Positions 25,575 to 35,183 are shown, counted from the first letter of the stretch. The stretch is 64,000 nt of DNA from Melioribacteraceae bacterium (GCA_035362835.1 DAOSDY010000001.1:1116001-1180000), one strand, 5' to 3'. Notes: generated by a model not told the origin, from the sequence alone. Translations and numbers: made by a program.

Positions 25575-27010
25575 AAAAAGGGGATCTGCTTGAACTAGAT
25601 ATAACCGGATATGCTTTTGAAGGGAAGGGCGTTGCAAAGATCATCAAGGAGGTTCACACTCTCAACGAGGAGCCGAAGAGGTTTGTTGTTTTTGTAACCG
25701 GTTCATACCCCGGGGATAAAGTGCTTGCCCAGGTTGGAAAGATTAGAAAGTCGTACGCCGAGGCGCGCATTAAAGAAATTATTATTCCTTCGCCGTTCAG
25801 AACCAACCCGCGATGCGGATATTTTGGAGTCTGCGGCGGATGCCAGCAGCAGAATTTAAAGTACGAACAGCAGCTTCAATATAAGGAAGCGCAGGTAAAG
25901 GAGATATTTGAGAGGATAGGAGGAATAACTGGATTCGAGTTTATGCCGATAATTCCCGGTGACAGGGAATACTTCTACCGCAATAAGATGGAATACTCGT
26001 TCGCCCGAAGGAGATGGCTCTCCGAAGAGGAGATCGGTTCGATGCAGGAAATAGCCGATAAAGAATTTGCCCTCGGCCTCCATATACCCGGGATGTACGA
26101 TAAAGTACTCGATATAAATGAGTGTTTTCTGCAATCGGAGTTGAGTAACCGGATTTTGAATTTTACAAGGTTTTTCTTTAAAAGCCGGTCGATTTTGGTC
26201 TATTCTACACAAAATCATGACGGTTTTTTACGAAATCTGGTAATCCGTCAATCAGAGAAAACTGATGATCTAATGGTGAATCTTGTAACCGCACAAGAGA
26301 ATGAACGATTGTTCACAGAATATAAAGAAGAATTGCTTTCCCAATTCCCCGAGATAACGACGGTAATAAACAATATCAATCTTAAAAAATCCCAGGTGGC
26401 CACAGGAGATTACGAGATCGTGTTCCATGGCTCCGGTTATATCCACGATATGATAGGGAGTTGGAAGTTCAGGATAAGTGCCAATTCTTTCTTTCAGACA
26501 AACACTTTGCAGGCGGAGAAGCTATACCAGACCGCAAAAGAGTTTGCTTCTTTCCGCGGGAATGAAGTTGTTTATGATCTCTACTCGGGTGCCGGCACAA
26601 TCCCGATATTCATCTCGGGAAACGTTAAAGAGATCTACGGATTTGAAAGCGTTAAACCGGCGATAGACGATGCCAAGATAAACATCGGCATAAACGGGAT
26701 TAAAAACTTTGAGCCGATACTGGCGGACCTGAATAAATCTTTCCTTCCGGTTGTAGACCAGATGAATCTTCCGAAACCTGATCTGATAATTGCCGATCCG
26801 CCGAGAAGCGGAATGAATCCAAAAACTGTGAGCGACATTCTATTATTAAAACCGGATAAGATCGTTTATATCAGCTGCAATCCCGCAACGCAGGCGCGAG
26901 ATATTAAACTTTTAAGCGAAGGTGGATATAGACTGGAAAGAGTTTGTCCCGTTGATATGTTTCCGCATACATATCATATAGAAAATGTGGCTCTTCTTAA
27001 AAAAGTATGA
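25571..27010 (+). CDS. rlmD: 23S rRNA (uracil-C5)-methyltransferase RlmD-like
   Basis: 479 residues; starts at TTG (25571) overlapping the previous TGA stop, with AAGGA upstream. An N-terminal TRAM-like beta barrel (1-72), then the iron-sulfur cysteines Cys82, Cys88 and Cys91 (CGYFGVCGGC) with a fourth Cys in the INECFLQSE segment, then the SAM domain with DLYSGAGTIPIF, the DPPRSGM loop and the catalytic Cys in YISCNPAT. This is the RlmD/TrmA/RlmC family; the Fe-S motif distinguishes RlmCD from TrmA. RlmD methylates U1939 of 23S rRNA in E. coli; RlmCD-like members act on two sites, which cannot be decided here. Confidence 0.92.
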   Translation: MKKGDLLELDITGYAFEGKGVAKIIKEVHTLNEEPKRFVVFVTGSYPGDKVLAQVGKIRKSYAEARIKEIIIPSPFRTNPRCGYFGVCGGCQQQNLKYEQQLQYKEAQVKEIFERIGGITGFEFMPIIPGDREYFYRNKMEYSFARRRWLSEEEIGSMQEIADKEFALGLHIPGMYDKVLDINECFLQSELSNRILNFTRFFFKSRSILVYSTQNHDGFLRNLVIRQSEKTDDLMVNLVTAQENERLFTEYKEELLSQFPEITTVINNINLKKSQVATGDYEIVFHGSGYIHDMIGSWKFRISANSFFQTNTLQAEKLYQTAKEFASFRGNEVVYDLYSGAGTIPIFISGNVKEIYGFESVKPAIDDAKINIGINGIKNFEPILADLNKSFLPVVDQMNLPKPDLIIADPPRSGMNPKTVSDILLLKPDKIVYISCNPATQARDIKLLSEGGYRLERVCPVDMFPHTYHIENVALLKKV

Positions 27011-27051
27011 GTCCGGAGAAGCACATCTCCGAACCCATTACTGATTAGCAA

Positions 27052-27591
27052 TTATTTCCCGTCAACTTTCGGTAGGTTGAATTGTTTGGAAAGTTTTCCA
27101 ACTGATTCAAGATCAATTTTCCCGACGATATTAACGAATGATGCTTTCCCTTTTCCGTCAAGCGCTGTTATTACAAGCCCCGCAAAACCGCCTTCTGAAG
27201 CCGGCTTAACATAGACGTTTGCGGAACTGTTTTTACTGCGGGTTTTAACGATACGGGTCCACTTCTGATTTAGAAGATCGGAGTCCATCGACTCTATCAT
27301 TTTACCCGCTTTTTCAAGATCATTTTCGCCGACCATAAATTCCTGAACCCGAACCAATTTCAATGCGGCAATCATATTTCCGATGCCCTCTTCATCGTCG
27401 TCGGTCATCCCTGCAACCATTTTAAGTAATGGCTCCTCCAGATATACTTCGGTAAGCATCTCTCCGCTCTTAAGAGCTGAAAGCTGGCTGAAGTCGAAGA
27501 ATCCCTGTTCTTTTTTGATATCGGTTTGCTGAGCAAAGAGAGCCTGTATGCCCAGTAAAAGTATCGGAACAATAAATTTGATCGATTTCAT
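27052..27591 (-). CDS. Exported DUF4252 family protein
   Basis: 179 residues with a signal peptide (1-20). The domain is Ser/Asp/Glu-rich with a conserved DLLNQKWTRIVK-like stretch (about 105-115) and a C-terminal LVITALDGKGKASFVNIVG strand, as in DUF4252 of Bacteroidota. Its gene ends an apparent unit with an ECF sigma factor and a membrane protein, a common arrangement for DUF4252; it may be the envelope component or target of that regulation. The function is unknown. Confidence 0.82.
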   Translation of the reverse strand: MKSIKFIVPILLLGIQALFAQQTDIKKEQGFFDFSQLSALKSGEMLTEVYLEEPLLKMVAGMTDDDEEGIGNMIAALKLVRVQEFMVGENDLEKAGKMIESMDSDLLNQKWTRIVKTRSKNSSANVYVKPASEGGFAGLVITALDGKGKASFVNIVGKIDLESVGKLSKQFNLPKVDGK

Positions 27592-27592
27592 T

Positions 27593-28147
27593 TTATTTCT
27601 CCTTTATTAATGAGTTTACAATATCAATTCCCCGGCGGATCGGCGATGCAACCCGGTCAGACAGAATTTCCTTTTTAAGCGTCTGTTCAGTCTGACTCAT
27701 AATACTTCCGATAAGCTGAAGGGCATAGCGTGCCTGTTTATCTGCGGCCAAGATTTCCTGCCGTGTAAAAGTTCTTTCCTCCGGCCTGTTAAATATGATT
27801 GCGGTCGCGACCACAGTTATAAAAATTAATGTTGTGAGCGCAGATGCAAATGGCTTGTTAATAATAATTGCCGCCAGATCCGAAAGAAATGCTTGATCTT
27901 TCATGCGGACCGGAATATTTCTCTTCTTAAGCCGGTTTAAAACTTCATCGGGACATGATTCCTCCCCGAGGGAACGTACAGTTTTGGCGGTTTCCCTGTA
28001 CATTTTGAGTTCCAATTTTATCTCCGGATTCGAAATCGAACCGAAGAAAACAATCAGCCGGTCGGTCAATGCGGCATCACCATACGCTACCGAAATTATT
28101 CTTCTCTTCATTCTGCCGCTTATATCAGACGACTTCATTCGTTTCAT
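27593..28147 (-). CDS. Single-helix membrane protein, probable anti-sigma factor
   Basis: 184 residues. A basic/soluble N-terminal half (about 1-100) precedes one transmembrane helix (about 101-122, ASALTTLIFITVVATAII) and a periplasmic Lys/Glu-rich tail (QTLKKEIL). The layout, cytoplasmic helix bundle then one membrane span, and the 23-base overlap with the sigma gene fit an anti-sigma factor. There is no HxxxCxxC zinc motif. Start could instead be the ATG at 28138. DUF4252 follows one base later. Confidence 0.65.
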   Translation of the reverse strand: MKRMKSSDISGRMKRRIISVAYGDAALTDRLIVFFGSISNPEIKLELKMYRETAKTVRSLGEESCPDEVLNRLKKRNIPVRMKDQAFLSDLAAIIINKPFASALTTLIFITVVATAIIFNRPEERTFTRQEILAADKQARYALQLIGSIMSQTEQTLKKEILSDRVASPIRRGIDIVNSLIKEK

Positions 28148-28670
28148 AATGCTTCAGTTCCTCTTGTAATTTTTTTCTTGCTCTCATTAAATAGACTTTA
28201 ACGGTATTGACCGGCATTTCAAGCGAATCGCTTATCTCGCGATACTTAAGGCCGTTTATTTCATACAGAACAAAAATGCTCCTAAGGTTTTCAGGTAAGC
28301 GTTCAATCGACTCTTTAACTTTCGACATCATTAAATTCACATGCGTACTCAAAAGCGGATTGTTAGAGTCCGAATCAATTGAAAAACTATTCTCAAATTC
28401 GCTGTCGATTTCATACTCCCTTTTAAACGCGATGGCTCTCTTCCGCAGGTAATCAATACAGAGATTATTGGTTGTCTTCATTATCCAGGTCTTTGCGGCA
28501 AATAGATTAAAACGGTCCATATTCTCCCAGATCCGGATCATAACCTCCTGGGTTACGTCGTCTGCGTCCATTCTGTTTTTCAGCATATATTTTGAATAGG
28601 AATAAATCTTATTTTTATACTGCTGAATCAGGAAACGATATCTCTGTTGCTTAAGCATTTTTTTTACCAT
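28125..28670 (-). CDS. ECF RNA polymerase sigma factor
   Basis: 181 residues. Region 2 (about 10-75) includes DADDVTQEVMIRIWENM and TWIMKTTNNLCIDYLRKR; region 4 (about 118-170) ends in YREISDSLEMPVNTVKVYLMRARKKL, the helix-turn-helix that reads the -35 element. There is no region 1.1 or 3, as in ECF factors. It is first in a unit with a probable anti-sigma factor and DUF4252; the genes it controls cannot be told here. Confidence 0.94.
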   Translation of the reverse strand: MVKKMLKQQRYRFLIQQYKNKIYSYSKYMLKNRMDADDVTQEVMIRIWENMDRFNLFAAKTWIMKTTNNLCIDYLRKRAIAFKREYEIDSEFENSFSIDSDSNNPLLSTHVNLMMSKVKESIERLPENLRSIFVLYEINGLKYREISDSLEMPVNTVKVYLMRARKKLQEELKHYETNEVV

Positions 28671-28761
28671 ATTAAAGACGAATCAAAACAAATAATTGTT
28701 ACAATTACTTCCCGTTTCTCCTTGCAATAATAGATAAGAATAAATAGAGAAAGGAAACAAA

Positions 28762-29151
28762 ATGTCCGACGTAAAAAACGATACAGGCACAATAGGATGG
28801 CTCGACCTTACGGTTGAGAATGCCGTTGAAATAAAAAATTTTTATTCGGCAGTCACAGGCTGGAAATACGAACAGGTTTCAATGGGGGATTATAATGACT
28901 TCAGTATGGTCAGTCCGGGAAGCGGCACGTCCGTTGCCGGAATCTGCCACAAGAGGGGCGGCAACGCAGAGATCCCCTCGCAATGGTTGATCTATATAAT
29001 AGTTGAGGACCTTGAAAAGAGTATAGACAGCTGCAATTCTCTAGGGGGATCGGTAATTCTAGGACCGAAGACGAGCGGGGATTACGGAAAATACTGCATT
29101 ATACGCGATCCCGCCGGTGCGGTTGCGGCCCTGTTCGAAAAGAAGAAGTAG
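28762..29151 (+). CDS. VOC (glyoxalase/bleomycin-resistance-fold) protein
   Basis: 129 residues, a single vicinal-oxygen-chelate domain of paired beta-alpha-beta-beta-beta modules: TIGWLDLTVENA at the start, SVAGICHKRG in the middle and KYCIIRDPAGAVAALFE at the end. These small proteins bind a metal or a hydrophobic ligand; the function is not indicated. It starts a two-gene plus-strand unit opposite the ECF operon. Confidence 0.85.
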   Translation: MSDVKNDTGTIGWLDLTVENAVEIKNFYSAVTGWKYEQVSMGDYNDFSMVSPGSGTSVAGICHKRGGNAEIPSQWLIYIIVEDLEKSIDSCNSLGGSVILGPKTSGDYGKYCIIRDPAGAVAALFEKKK

Positions 29152-29156
29152 CGTGT

Positions 29157-29702
29157 ATGCAAAATGATCTTTATAAAAAAATAGAATCGGTTTTCCGAAA
29201 TTCAAACTCACCGGATGAGCTGTTCGACAGTTTCAGCGATGCCATGAAACTGAAGATTGATGATCTGTCTCTCTACAGAATCTTTTTAGCCAATCCGGTC
29301 CTTTCAATCGACGAGATTAAAATGTTCTCCGGAAAACTTTTAAAAGAGATGCCGGACAACCGGTTTCAAATAAGTATGTGGGCTGCAAAGATTTTTGAAA
29401 ACCGGCAGAGCGGATATGAATTTATTGATAATGCAATCCATCATTATAAAATTGCCGCAGAAGCCCGCCCTGACGCACACGAACCGCTGCTCGAAATGCT
29501 GCGGCTTTATAATGCAGAACTTGATCTTCCTTACAATAAAACAATTTTAGAATTGATAGACCGGTTTGTTCCAGCGGTAAATCTGAAAAGTAAAATTTAT
29601 TTTTCCCTGTCTGATATCTTCAAAAAGAAAAACGAGCTTGAGACCGCTTCAAGATATCTGGCCCTGGCCAATATTTCGGCTGAGAGGGAGGGAAGGAAAT
29701 AA
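29157..29702 (+). CDS. All-helical protein of unknown function
   Basis: 181 residues, mostly amphipathic helices with TPR-like spacing (for instance HHYKIAAEARPDAHEPLLEM near 95-115 and SRYLALANISAEREGRK at the end). No known domain was recognised. It starts 6 bases after the VOC gene stop and probably shares its transcript. Confidence 0.6.
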   Translation: MQNDLYKKIESVFRNSNSPDELFDSFSDAMKLKIDDLSLYRIFLANPVLSIDEIKMFSGKLLKEMPDNRFQISMWAAKIFENRQSGYEFIDNAIHHYKIAAEARPDAHEPLLEMLRLYNAELDLPYNKTILELIDRFVPAVNLKSKIYFSLSDIFKKKNELETASRYLALANISAEREGRK

Positions 29703-29716
29703 CATCCGCTGTTATT

Positions 29717-32416
29717 TTAATAATAGTAGCCGATTGTAAAATAAAAGAAAGTCGGTCCCCAGACGGCTTTGCTTTTAGGAAGCGCATCGGTTAGATAGAA
29801 ACTTTTGCCGACAGAAAAGTCTGCCGGACCAATGGGCGTGTTAAAAGAAATTGTAGCGCCGATGCCGTGACGAAGGTCTTTATACCTGATCTGTTCCTGC
29901 TCGGCCCATGCAGATCCGAGATCGTAGCGAAGTTTAAGATAGGTTTCGAAAAAAATCTGAAACGGAAGCTTATGCATATATTCGAGGGAAGCTGTAAAGA
30001 TCTGCCTGCCGCGGAATTCATTGTCCCTCAGTCCCATAAACATATTCTGTCCGCCAAATGAAAAATGCTGACTAAGCGGAATAGTCTTATCGGAAATGCC
30101 TATCATACCGTGAAAAATGAAAGCGTTCGGCGCATTCAATCCGAGTATACTCTTATAATCGAAAAGGAATTTTGAATAGCTGATATCGCCTCCAAGAGCC
30201 GTCTGCGCCGTTTCGTAATACGACTTAATCAGAAATCCGTCCGTAGGATATGGATACCTATCCTGAGAGTCGATCATAAGCGAAAACCGGAGACTCGCAA
30301 TATCGAGTTTGTATGTGGGACCCGAATAATCATATTTCGATTTGATTTGATCCCGCTGGTATTTTGCTTCTGCGGAGACATGCCCGAACCGCCCGACCTG
30401 AGAACCGATGCTGAAGGAGCCTCCGTAAAATATCTGCCGGTATTCGCCGGTCCTGCTGCGCGAAAACCTGTTATGAGATTTCTGCGGATCATCGGCGTAT
30501 ACATTTACATCGTTAAAATCATAAAACGCACGGATCCGGTAAGTAAAGTAGGACTCAAACACTCTGTTGGCACGGTGTTCCAGGATGTAAGACCTGTTTC
30601 TCAAGCCGCCGGAAAGAACTGTTCCTAATTCGGTTCCTGTCCCGAGGAAATTTTCATCCCTTATATCGAATGAAACCTGAGTAGCGTTTTCGTTATCGAT
30701 ACGCATACCGAAACGGAGAATGTTAGAGGGTTTTTCATTAACAACAACGTTCAATTCGTTACCCTCATCAGAATTGCCGGCAACAAGTTCTATCTGTTCA
30801 AAAAGATTTGTGCTTCTCAAATTTGTAAGTCCTCTGCGGGCCTCGTCAAATCTTACATACTCGCCGGGTTTAACGGCAAATTCACGCGAGATTATTCTTT
30901 CCTGTGTTTTTGTATTTCCAACTACATTAAGTCTTGAGAGCTGTCCTTCATTAATTTTTATATGAAGGATTCCGGATTCCTCTTCGAATCCAATTTTTTC
31001 AATTCTTGCAAGAATATATCCGTTCTTTTTATACTCTTTCAGAATATCAAGCGCGGCATTGAGTGTTTTACGCGAATTATAGGGTTTGTTAATCAGGTGA
31101 AAAAGTTTTTCGGCAAGATTCTCCCGGTCGAAAATCGAAACCCCGGTTATTTCATAAAAGGAAACAACCGGATTTTTTTCAGCAACAAGATTCAGCAAAG
31201 CTGTATTGCCGCTTCGCTCAACAAGGACATATAAGTTTTTATAATCCCCGCGGCGGTGAATATTATAAAGCTGATAATAGATCTGTAAATTCGAAACCGA
31301 GTCGAGCTTTTCCGAGCCGTTAAAGAAATCTTCTGCAATCTCAACCGGAATATTAACAATCATTACGTTATAATATTTCTTATCGGCAATGCCAAGATTT
31401 TTTATGAACTGATTTTCAATTTCCTCTTTAATTGAACTGATCTGCCTGTCCGTGCTTTCATATCCGCGGTGTATAGAAGAATCGATTTGGGTAAAATCGG
31501 AATTTTTCAGGCTGCCAAGATCGGGTTGAATAATAAAATCGGCTTCTTCAAGCTGCTGCTCGTTGAGAATCTGCATCGGAATACTTACAAGCTGATCTGC
31601 AATTACCCACGGATAATTCAATTCGCTCTCTTCATAAAGAGGGCTAACGGCATTTCCCGCAATAACTAAATCCGCCCCGAGTTTTCGGGTCTCCTTCACC
31701 GGGATATTGGCAACAAGTCCGCCGTCAACCAGCGTAAGAGTATCCTTTTTAACCGGCGGAAGTAAAAGGGTAACGCTCGAGCTCGCCTGCATAGCGATTC
31801 CGAGAGGACCCTGATCGAAAACAAATTTTTTACCATAGACAAGATCTGTTGCAATCGCTCTGTACCTGTACAATAAATTATTATAATCATCCGCCTGTAT
31901 TGGTGCGTTTAAGGAAAGAAGATTAAGAAAATTTGCACCGCGCTGACCCGAGCTTAACGACATCGGAATAATCGGCATGAAGCCGTCGATCCTGAAAGAA
32001 AGAATTGCCCGGTCCTCGGTTATCTTCTGATCAACAAACAATTCGTTTCTGTTCGTCTGTTCAACGGAGAATAAATTATTCCAGTTGGTGGTTTTAATTA
32101 TTGAGTCGAGCTCGTTTAAAGAATATCCTGAAGAGTAGAGTCCGCCGACAATACTGCCCATACTGGTTCCAACAATTATATCAATCGGGATCCGTTCCTC
32201 TTCGAGTCTGCGCAGGATTCCAATCTGGGACAAAGCTCTTGCGCCGCCGCCGCTCAAAGCGAGTCCGATCTTTGGAAGATTAACCGGAACCTCTTCTGTC
32301 AGTTCAAACGGGAGATTCTTTGTTTCAAGTTTTAGTTTGAGCGTATCAATTTTCTGCGAAAGGATAATTGAGGATGTTAGAAGAAGTAATAACAATATTT
32401 GATTTGGTCGAAGCAT
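29717..32416 (-). CDS. Patatin-like phospholipase with POTRA and Omp85 barrel (PlpD-like, type Vd)
   Basis: 899 residues. Signal peptide 1-20. The patatin domain (about 50-300) has GGGAR (oxyanion loop 56-60), the nucleophile Ser85 in GTSMG and Asp231 in VDGG. Around 410-555 come two POTRA-like modules (beta-alpha-alpha-beta-beta). Residues about 560-899 form a BamA/Omp85-type outer-membrane barrel. In type Vd autotransporters such as PlpD the C-terminal barrel carries the lipase outside; there is normally one POTRA, so two would be unusual. The protein may be surface-exposed or stay as a periplasmic lipase; not determined. The operon with yidC is separated by the hairpin at 32435. Confidence 0.9.
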   Translation of the reverse strand: MLRPNQILLLLLLTSSIILSQKIDTLKLKLETKNLPFELTEEVPVNLPKIGLALSGGGARALSQIGILRRLEEERIPIDIIVGTSMGSIVGGLYSSGYSLNELDSIIKTTNWNNLFSVEQTNRNELFVDQKITEDRAILSFRIDGFMPIIPMSLSSGQRGANFLNLLSLNAPIQADDYNNLLYRYRAIATDLVYGKKFVFDQGPLGIAMQASSSVTLLLPPVKKDTLTLVDGGLVANIPVKETRKLGADLVIAGNAVSPLYEESELNYPWVIADQLVSIPMQILNEQQLEEADFIIQPDLGSLKNSDFTQIDSSIHRGYESTDRQISSIKEEIENQFIKNLGIADKKYYNVMIVNIPVEIAEDFFNGSEKLDSVSNLQIYYQLYNIHRRGDYKNLYVLVERSGNTALLNLVAEKNPVVSFYEITGVSIFDRENLAEKLFHLINKPYNSRKTLNAALDILKEYKKNGYILARIEKIGFEEESGILHIKINEGQLSRLNVVGNTKTQERIISREFAVKPGEYVRFDEARRGLTNLRSTNLFEQIELVAGNSDEGNELNVVVNEKPSNILRFGMRIDNENATQVSFDIRDENFLGTGTELGTVLSGGLRNRSYILEHRANRVFESYFTYRIRAFYDFNDVNVYADDPQKSHNRFSRSRTGEYRQIFYGGSFSIGSQVGRFGHVSAEAKYQRDQIKSKYDYSGPTYKLDIASLRFSLMIDSQDRYPYPTDGFLIKSYYETAQTALGGDISYSKFLFDYKSILGLNAPNAFIFHGMIGISDKTIPLSQHFSFGGQNMFMGLRDNEFRGRQIFTASLEYMHKLPFQIFFETYLKLRYDLGSAWAEQEQIRYKDLRHGIGATISFNTPIGPADFSVGKSFYLTDALPKSKAVWGPTFFYFTIGYYY

Positions 32417-32434
32417 TCTGTATAAAATAAAATT

Positions 32435-32469
32435 CCCCCGTCAACTTACTAAGAGAAAGTTGACAGGGG
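32435..32469 (-). terminator. Terminator of the rpmH-rnpA-yidD-yidC operon
   Basis: Arms CCCCCGTCAACTT (32435-32447) and AAGTTGACAGGGG (32457-32469), one bulged base, with the T-rich AATTTTATTTTATA following on the minus strand. It lies just after the yidC stop (32479). Confidence 0.8.
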
Positions 32470-32478
32470 AAGATAAAA

Positions 32479-34329
32479 TTATCTTTTCTTTTGTGCGGCT
32501 TTTTTCTGTGTCTGTGCCTGCTTTTCGGCGGCTTCCATCATTCTGGCCATAAATCCTTTCTTCTGTTTCGGATTTTCAACAGGAACAAGTTCGCCATCAC
32601 CTTTTTTATGATTAACATAATACTGCTGCGCTATCGAAAGGAGGTTGAACATAAAGTAGTAAAGGTTCAGACCCGACGGAAAAGTCATAAAGAGCGCGGT
32701 AAACATAATGGGCATAAGATATACCAGAGCTTTTTGAGACGGATCCTTAATGCTCATTTTCTGCTGAAGGAACATTGTGATGCCAAGCAGGATTGCAAGA
32801 CCGCTTACAACATCAATTCCGAACAAAGGAATTTTAAATGGCAGGCGGTAGATTACATCCGGAGCGGAAAGGTTATTGATCCAGAGCATAAAGGGCTGCT
32901 GACGAATATCAATTGCGACGTTGAACAAACTCCAGAGAGCAATCAGTATCGGCATTTGCAGAAGCATCGGAAGACATCCGCCCATCGGATTAATTCCGTA
33001 AGTAGAATAGAGCTTCATTGTTTCTTTCTGAACCTTCTGCGGATCGTCTTTAAACTTTTCCTTCAGCTCGGTTATCTTCGGTTGAAGAAGCTGCATCTTC
33101 TTCATCGATTTTAAACTCTGCTTTGTTAAAGGATGAAGTGCAATCTTAATTATTATAGAGAAAATTATTATTACGAGTCCGTAGTTCGGTATAAAACTGT
33201 GAAGGAACTGAAGCAGGGGAAGCAGAACATATTCCGAGATAGGTCGGATGACAAACGTAAGGCCGAAAAAGCTTCCGAAATCAACAACGGCTTCAAAATT
33301 TTTGCCGTAGGTTTTTAAAAGGTCGTAATCTATAGGGCCGATAAAAAGTCTGAATGAGTCTTTCTGAAGAGATTCGTTCTTAAACGGAATTTTAATGCTG
33401 GCGCTGTAGGTTTCGCGAACGCCAAGTTTTTCCTGAGATCCCGCGCCTTCAAAGTAAGCTCCGCCCTCATTGCTCGGCTGGTCCGGCGCTATGATAACTG
33501 CAAAATATTTATTTCTAACGGCCACCCAGTCAACTTTTCCATTTAAATCTTTTGTAACTTTTTCGCCGCCCGTACCCGCATCAACAATAACCTGTTCGTC
33601 GCCCGCAAACGCGCTGGTGTTGGAGAAGTTTGCTTCGTCAACAGAGTTTTTCTCGGTAAAATTAATTCCGTTGGACCACACAACATCATACCTAAAACTG
33701 CTTATTATGTCGTTCATGTTCTCCAGTTCTACATCAACCCTGGAAGCGTAATCGTTGGCATAAAAAACAAAGTTTTTTCTAATATATCTGTTATCGGGCG
33801 TTTTAAATTCATAGTTGGCAACTAGAGAATCTGTTCCGCTTAGTCTGTAATAATGCTGATTTACGTTCGAGTTGAAATCGAGCGCGGCGGTGTTAACAAG
33901 CTTTCCTTCTTTCGTAACAAAAATAATATTAAAGTCGCCCCCCTGACTGGGATTTACGAGTTGAACGTGTCTGTCGTAGAAGTTAGTCGAATCTTCAATA
34001 TCGTACTTATACCAGGTTCCGTAATTTTTCAAATAATATTTTCTTATCCGGGCGCCTTTGGTAGTCATCTCAATTTTTACAAGGTCGGTTTCGATTGTAA
34101 TTATCTTTTCCGCCCGGGTTTCAACTTCGCCGAAAGGAGCTGTTTCGGTTGCTTCGGTTTTGAGCGGTTCGACTTCCTTAACTGTTTTTTCCTTAACCGT
34201 ATCTTTTTTAACAAGCGTTGAGTCTGTCTGTTTCGGCTGCTGGGGCGGGGGAGTGGGGGAGTTGATGTAGAGCCACACGACAAGAATAATACCGATTAGT
34301 ATAAATGCGGAAGTTGTTCTTTTATCCAT
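32479..34329 (-). CDS. yidC: Membrane protein insertase YidC
   Basis: 616 residues, the standard length for a Gram-negative YidC. An N-terminal helix (about 7-24) precedes a large periplasmic beta-sandwich (about 75-350), then the conserved five-helix insertase core (PISEYVLLPLLQFLHSFIPN onward; the second core helix and loop TKQSLKSMKKMQLLQPKI; GGCLPMLLQMPILIALW). The C-terminal tail is Lys/Ala/Gln-rich, as is usual for ribosome contact. It is the last gene of the rpmH operon. Confidence 0.97.
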   Translation of the reverse strand: MDKRTTSAFILIGIILVVWLYINSPTPPPQQPKQTDSTLVKKDTVKEKTVKEVEPLKTEATETAPFGEVETRAEKIITIETDLVKIEMTTKGARIRKYYLKNYGTWYKYDIEDSTNFYDRHVQLVNPSQGGDFNIIFVTKEGKLVNTAALDFNSNVNQHYYRLSGTDSLVANYEFKTPDNRYIRKNFVFYANDYASRVDVELENMNDIISSFRYDVVWSNGINFTEKNSVDEANFSNTSAFAGDEQVIVDAGTGGEKVTKDLNGKVDWVAVRNKYFAVIIAPDQPSNEGGAYFEGAGSQEKLGVRETYSASIKIPFKNESLQKDSFRLFIGPIDYDLLKTYGKNFEAVVDFGSFFGLTFVIRPISEYVLLPLLQFLHSFIPNYGLVIIIFSIIIKIALHPLTKQSLKSMKKMQLLQPKITELKEKFKDDPQKVQKETMKLYSTYGINPMGGCLPMLLQMPILIALWSLFNVAIDIRQQPFMLWINNLSAPDVIYRLPFKIPLFGIDVVSGLAILLGITMFLQQKMSIKDPSQKALVYLMPIMFTALFMTFPSGLNLYYFMFNLLSIAQQYYVNHKKGDGELVPVENPKQKKGFMARMMEAAEKQAQTQKKAAQKKR

Positions 34330-34344
34330 TCAGGTTCCTATAAG

Positions 34345-34554
34345 TTATTCAACCGGATCGTAACCCCCCTTATTAAAGGGATTACATCTTAAAATTCTCC
34401 ACACTGATTTAATTCCCCCTTTTATAACACCGTATTTAGTAATTGACTGAGCCGCATATTCCGAACATGTTGGATAAAACCGGCACGAGGGGGGAAACAT
34501 AGGCGAAATAGCCTTCTGATAAAATTTTATAAAGTAAATAAAAATTGAACGCAT
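34345..34554 (-). CDS. yidD: Membrane protein insertion efficiency factor YidD
   Basis: 69 residues. The YidD signature is complete: FYQKAISPMFPPSCRFYPTC, SEYAAQSITKYG, and LRCNPFNKGGYDPV at the C-terminus. It aids YidC-dependent insertion and is located here between rnpA and yidC, as in most bacteria. Its ATG is just after the rnpA stop. Confidence 0.96.
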   Translation of the reverse strand: MRSIFIYFIKFYQKAISPMFPPSCRFYPTCSEYAAQSITKYGVIKGGIKSVWRILRCNPFNKGGYDPVE

Positions 34555-34555
34555 T

Positions 34556-34954
34556 TTAAAGTATCGATCTTATCTTAATCAAAAGTTCAACAACATCGTC
34601 CACAACATCTTTCAAATAAATCTTCTTGCTGTTTGTCCGGTTTATTGTGTTGGGAGAAAAAACAAGAAACAGTTTTATTTTTTTATTCTCACAATCCGAC
34701 TTAATTTCATTTTTATTGAGTCGATAGGATTCGCGGAAGAGCCGTTTAATTCTATTTCTCCAGACAGCATTACCCGATTTTTTTGAGACAGCAAACGCGG
34801 TTTTAATTCCGATGGTATCGGGATTTCTATCAATAAAAAAGACTGCCTTCAATCTATTAGAAGAGGAGAATAAAACTTCTCCTCTTGAATAAACGAGTTC
34901 GAATTCCTTTTTATTTTTGATTCTTTCAAAAGCAGAAAGACCAAACTGTTTCAA
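34556..34954 (-). CDS. rnpA: Ribonuclease P protein component
   Basis: 132 residues. The RNR-box (about 64-74, GNAVWRNRIKRLFRE) is well conserved with the usual Lys/Arg pattern of RnpA. The start is a TTG (34954-34952), supported by GAGGAGGG 5 bases upstream and by alignment of the N-terminus KQFGLSAFERIKNKKEFELV with the family. It is the second gene of the operon and ends two bases before yidD. Confidence 0.95.
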   Translation of the reverse strand: MKQFGLSAFERIKNKKEFELVYSRGEVLFSSSNRLKAVFFIDRNPDTIGIKTAFAVSKKSGNAVWRNRIKRLFRESYRLNKNEIKSDCENKKIKLFLVFSPNTINRTNSKKIYLKDVVDDVVELLIKIRSIL

Positions 34955-35036
34955 ATAACCCTCCTCGCCATTAATTGCGAGGTAAAAACAGACAACATTT
35001 TATAAAAGACTAAGAACTTAACAATCTATAATTTGT

Positions 35037-35183
35037 TTACTTCTCGTCGCTAACAGTCAGTTTTTTTCTACCTTTGGCTCTTCTGCCCGCAAGAACTTTA
35101 CGACCGTTCTTGGTAGCCATTCTTTCACGGAATCCGTGTTTACTTTTTCTCTTCTTATTGCTTGGTTGAAATGTTCTCTTCAT
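35037..35183 (-). CDS. rpmH: 50S ribosomal protein L34
   Basis: 48 residues, the usual L34 size and sequence (MKRTFQPSNKKRKSKHGFRE then RMATKNGRKVLAGRRAKGRK) with a short acidic end SDEK. A ribosome site AAAAGGA lies 8 bases before the ATG. It starts the rnpA-yidD-yidC operon, 82 bases ahead of rnpA. Unlike in many bacteria, dnaA is about 27 kb away rather than directly next to it. Confidence 0.98.
   Translation of the reverse strand: MKRTFQPSNKKRKSKHGFRERMATKNGRKVLAGRRAKGRKKLTVSDEK

Noticed and set aside
32491..33114. 207-residue plus-strand frame
   Set aside because: Antisense shadow of yidC; composition rich in His, Arg and Tyr.
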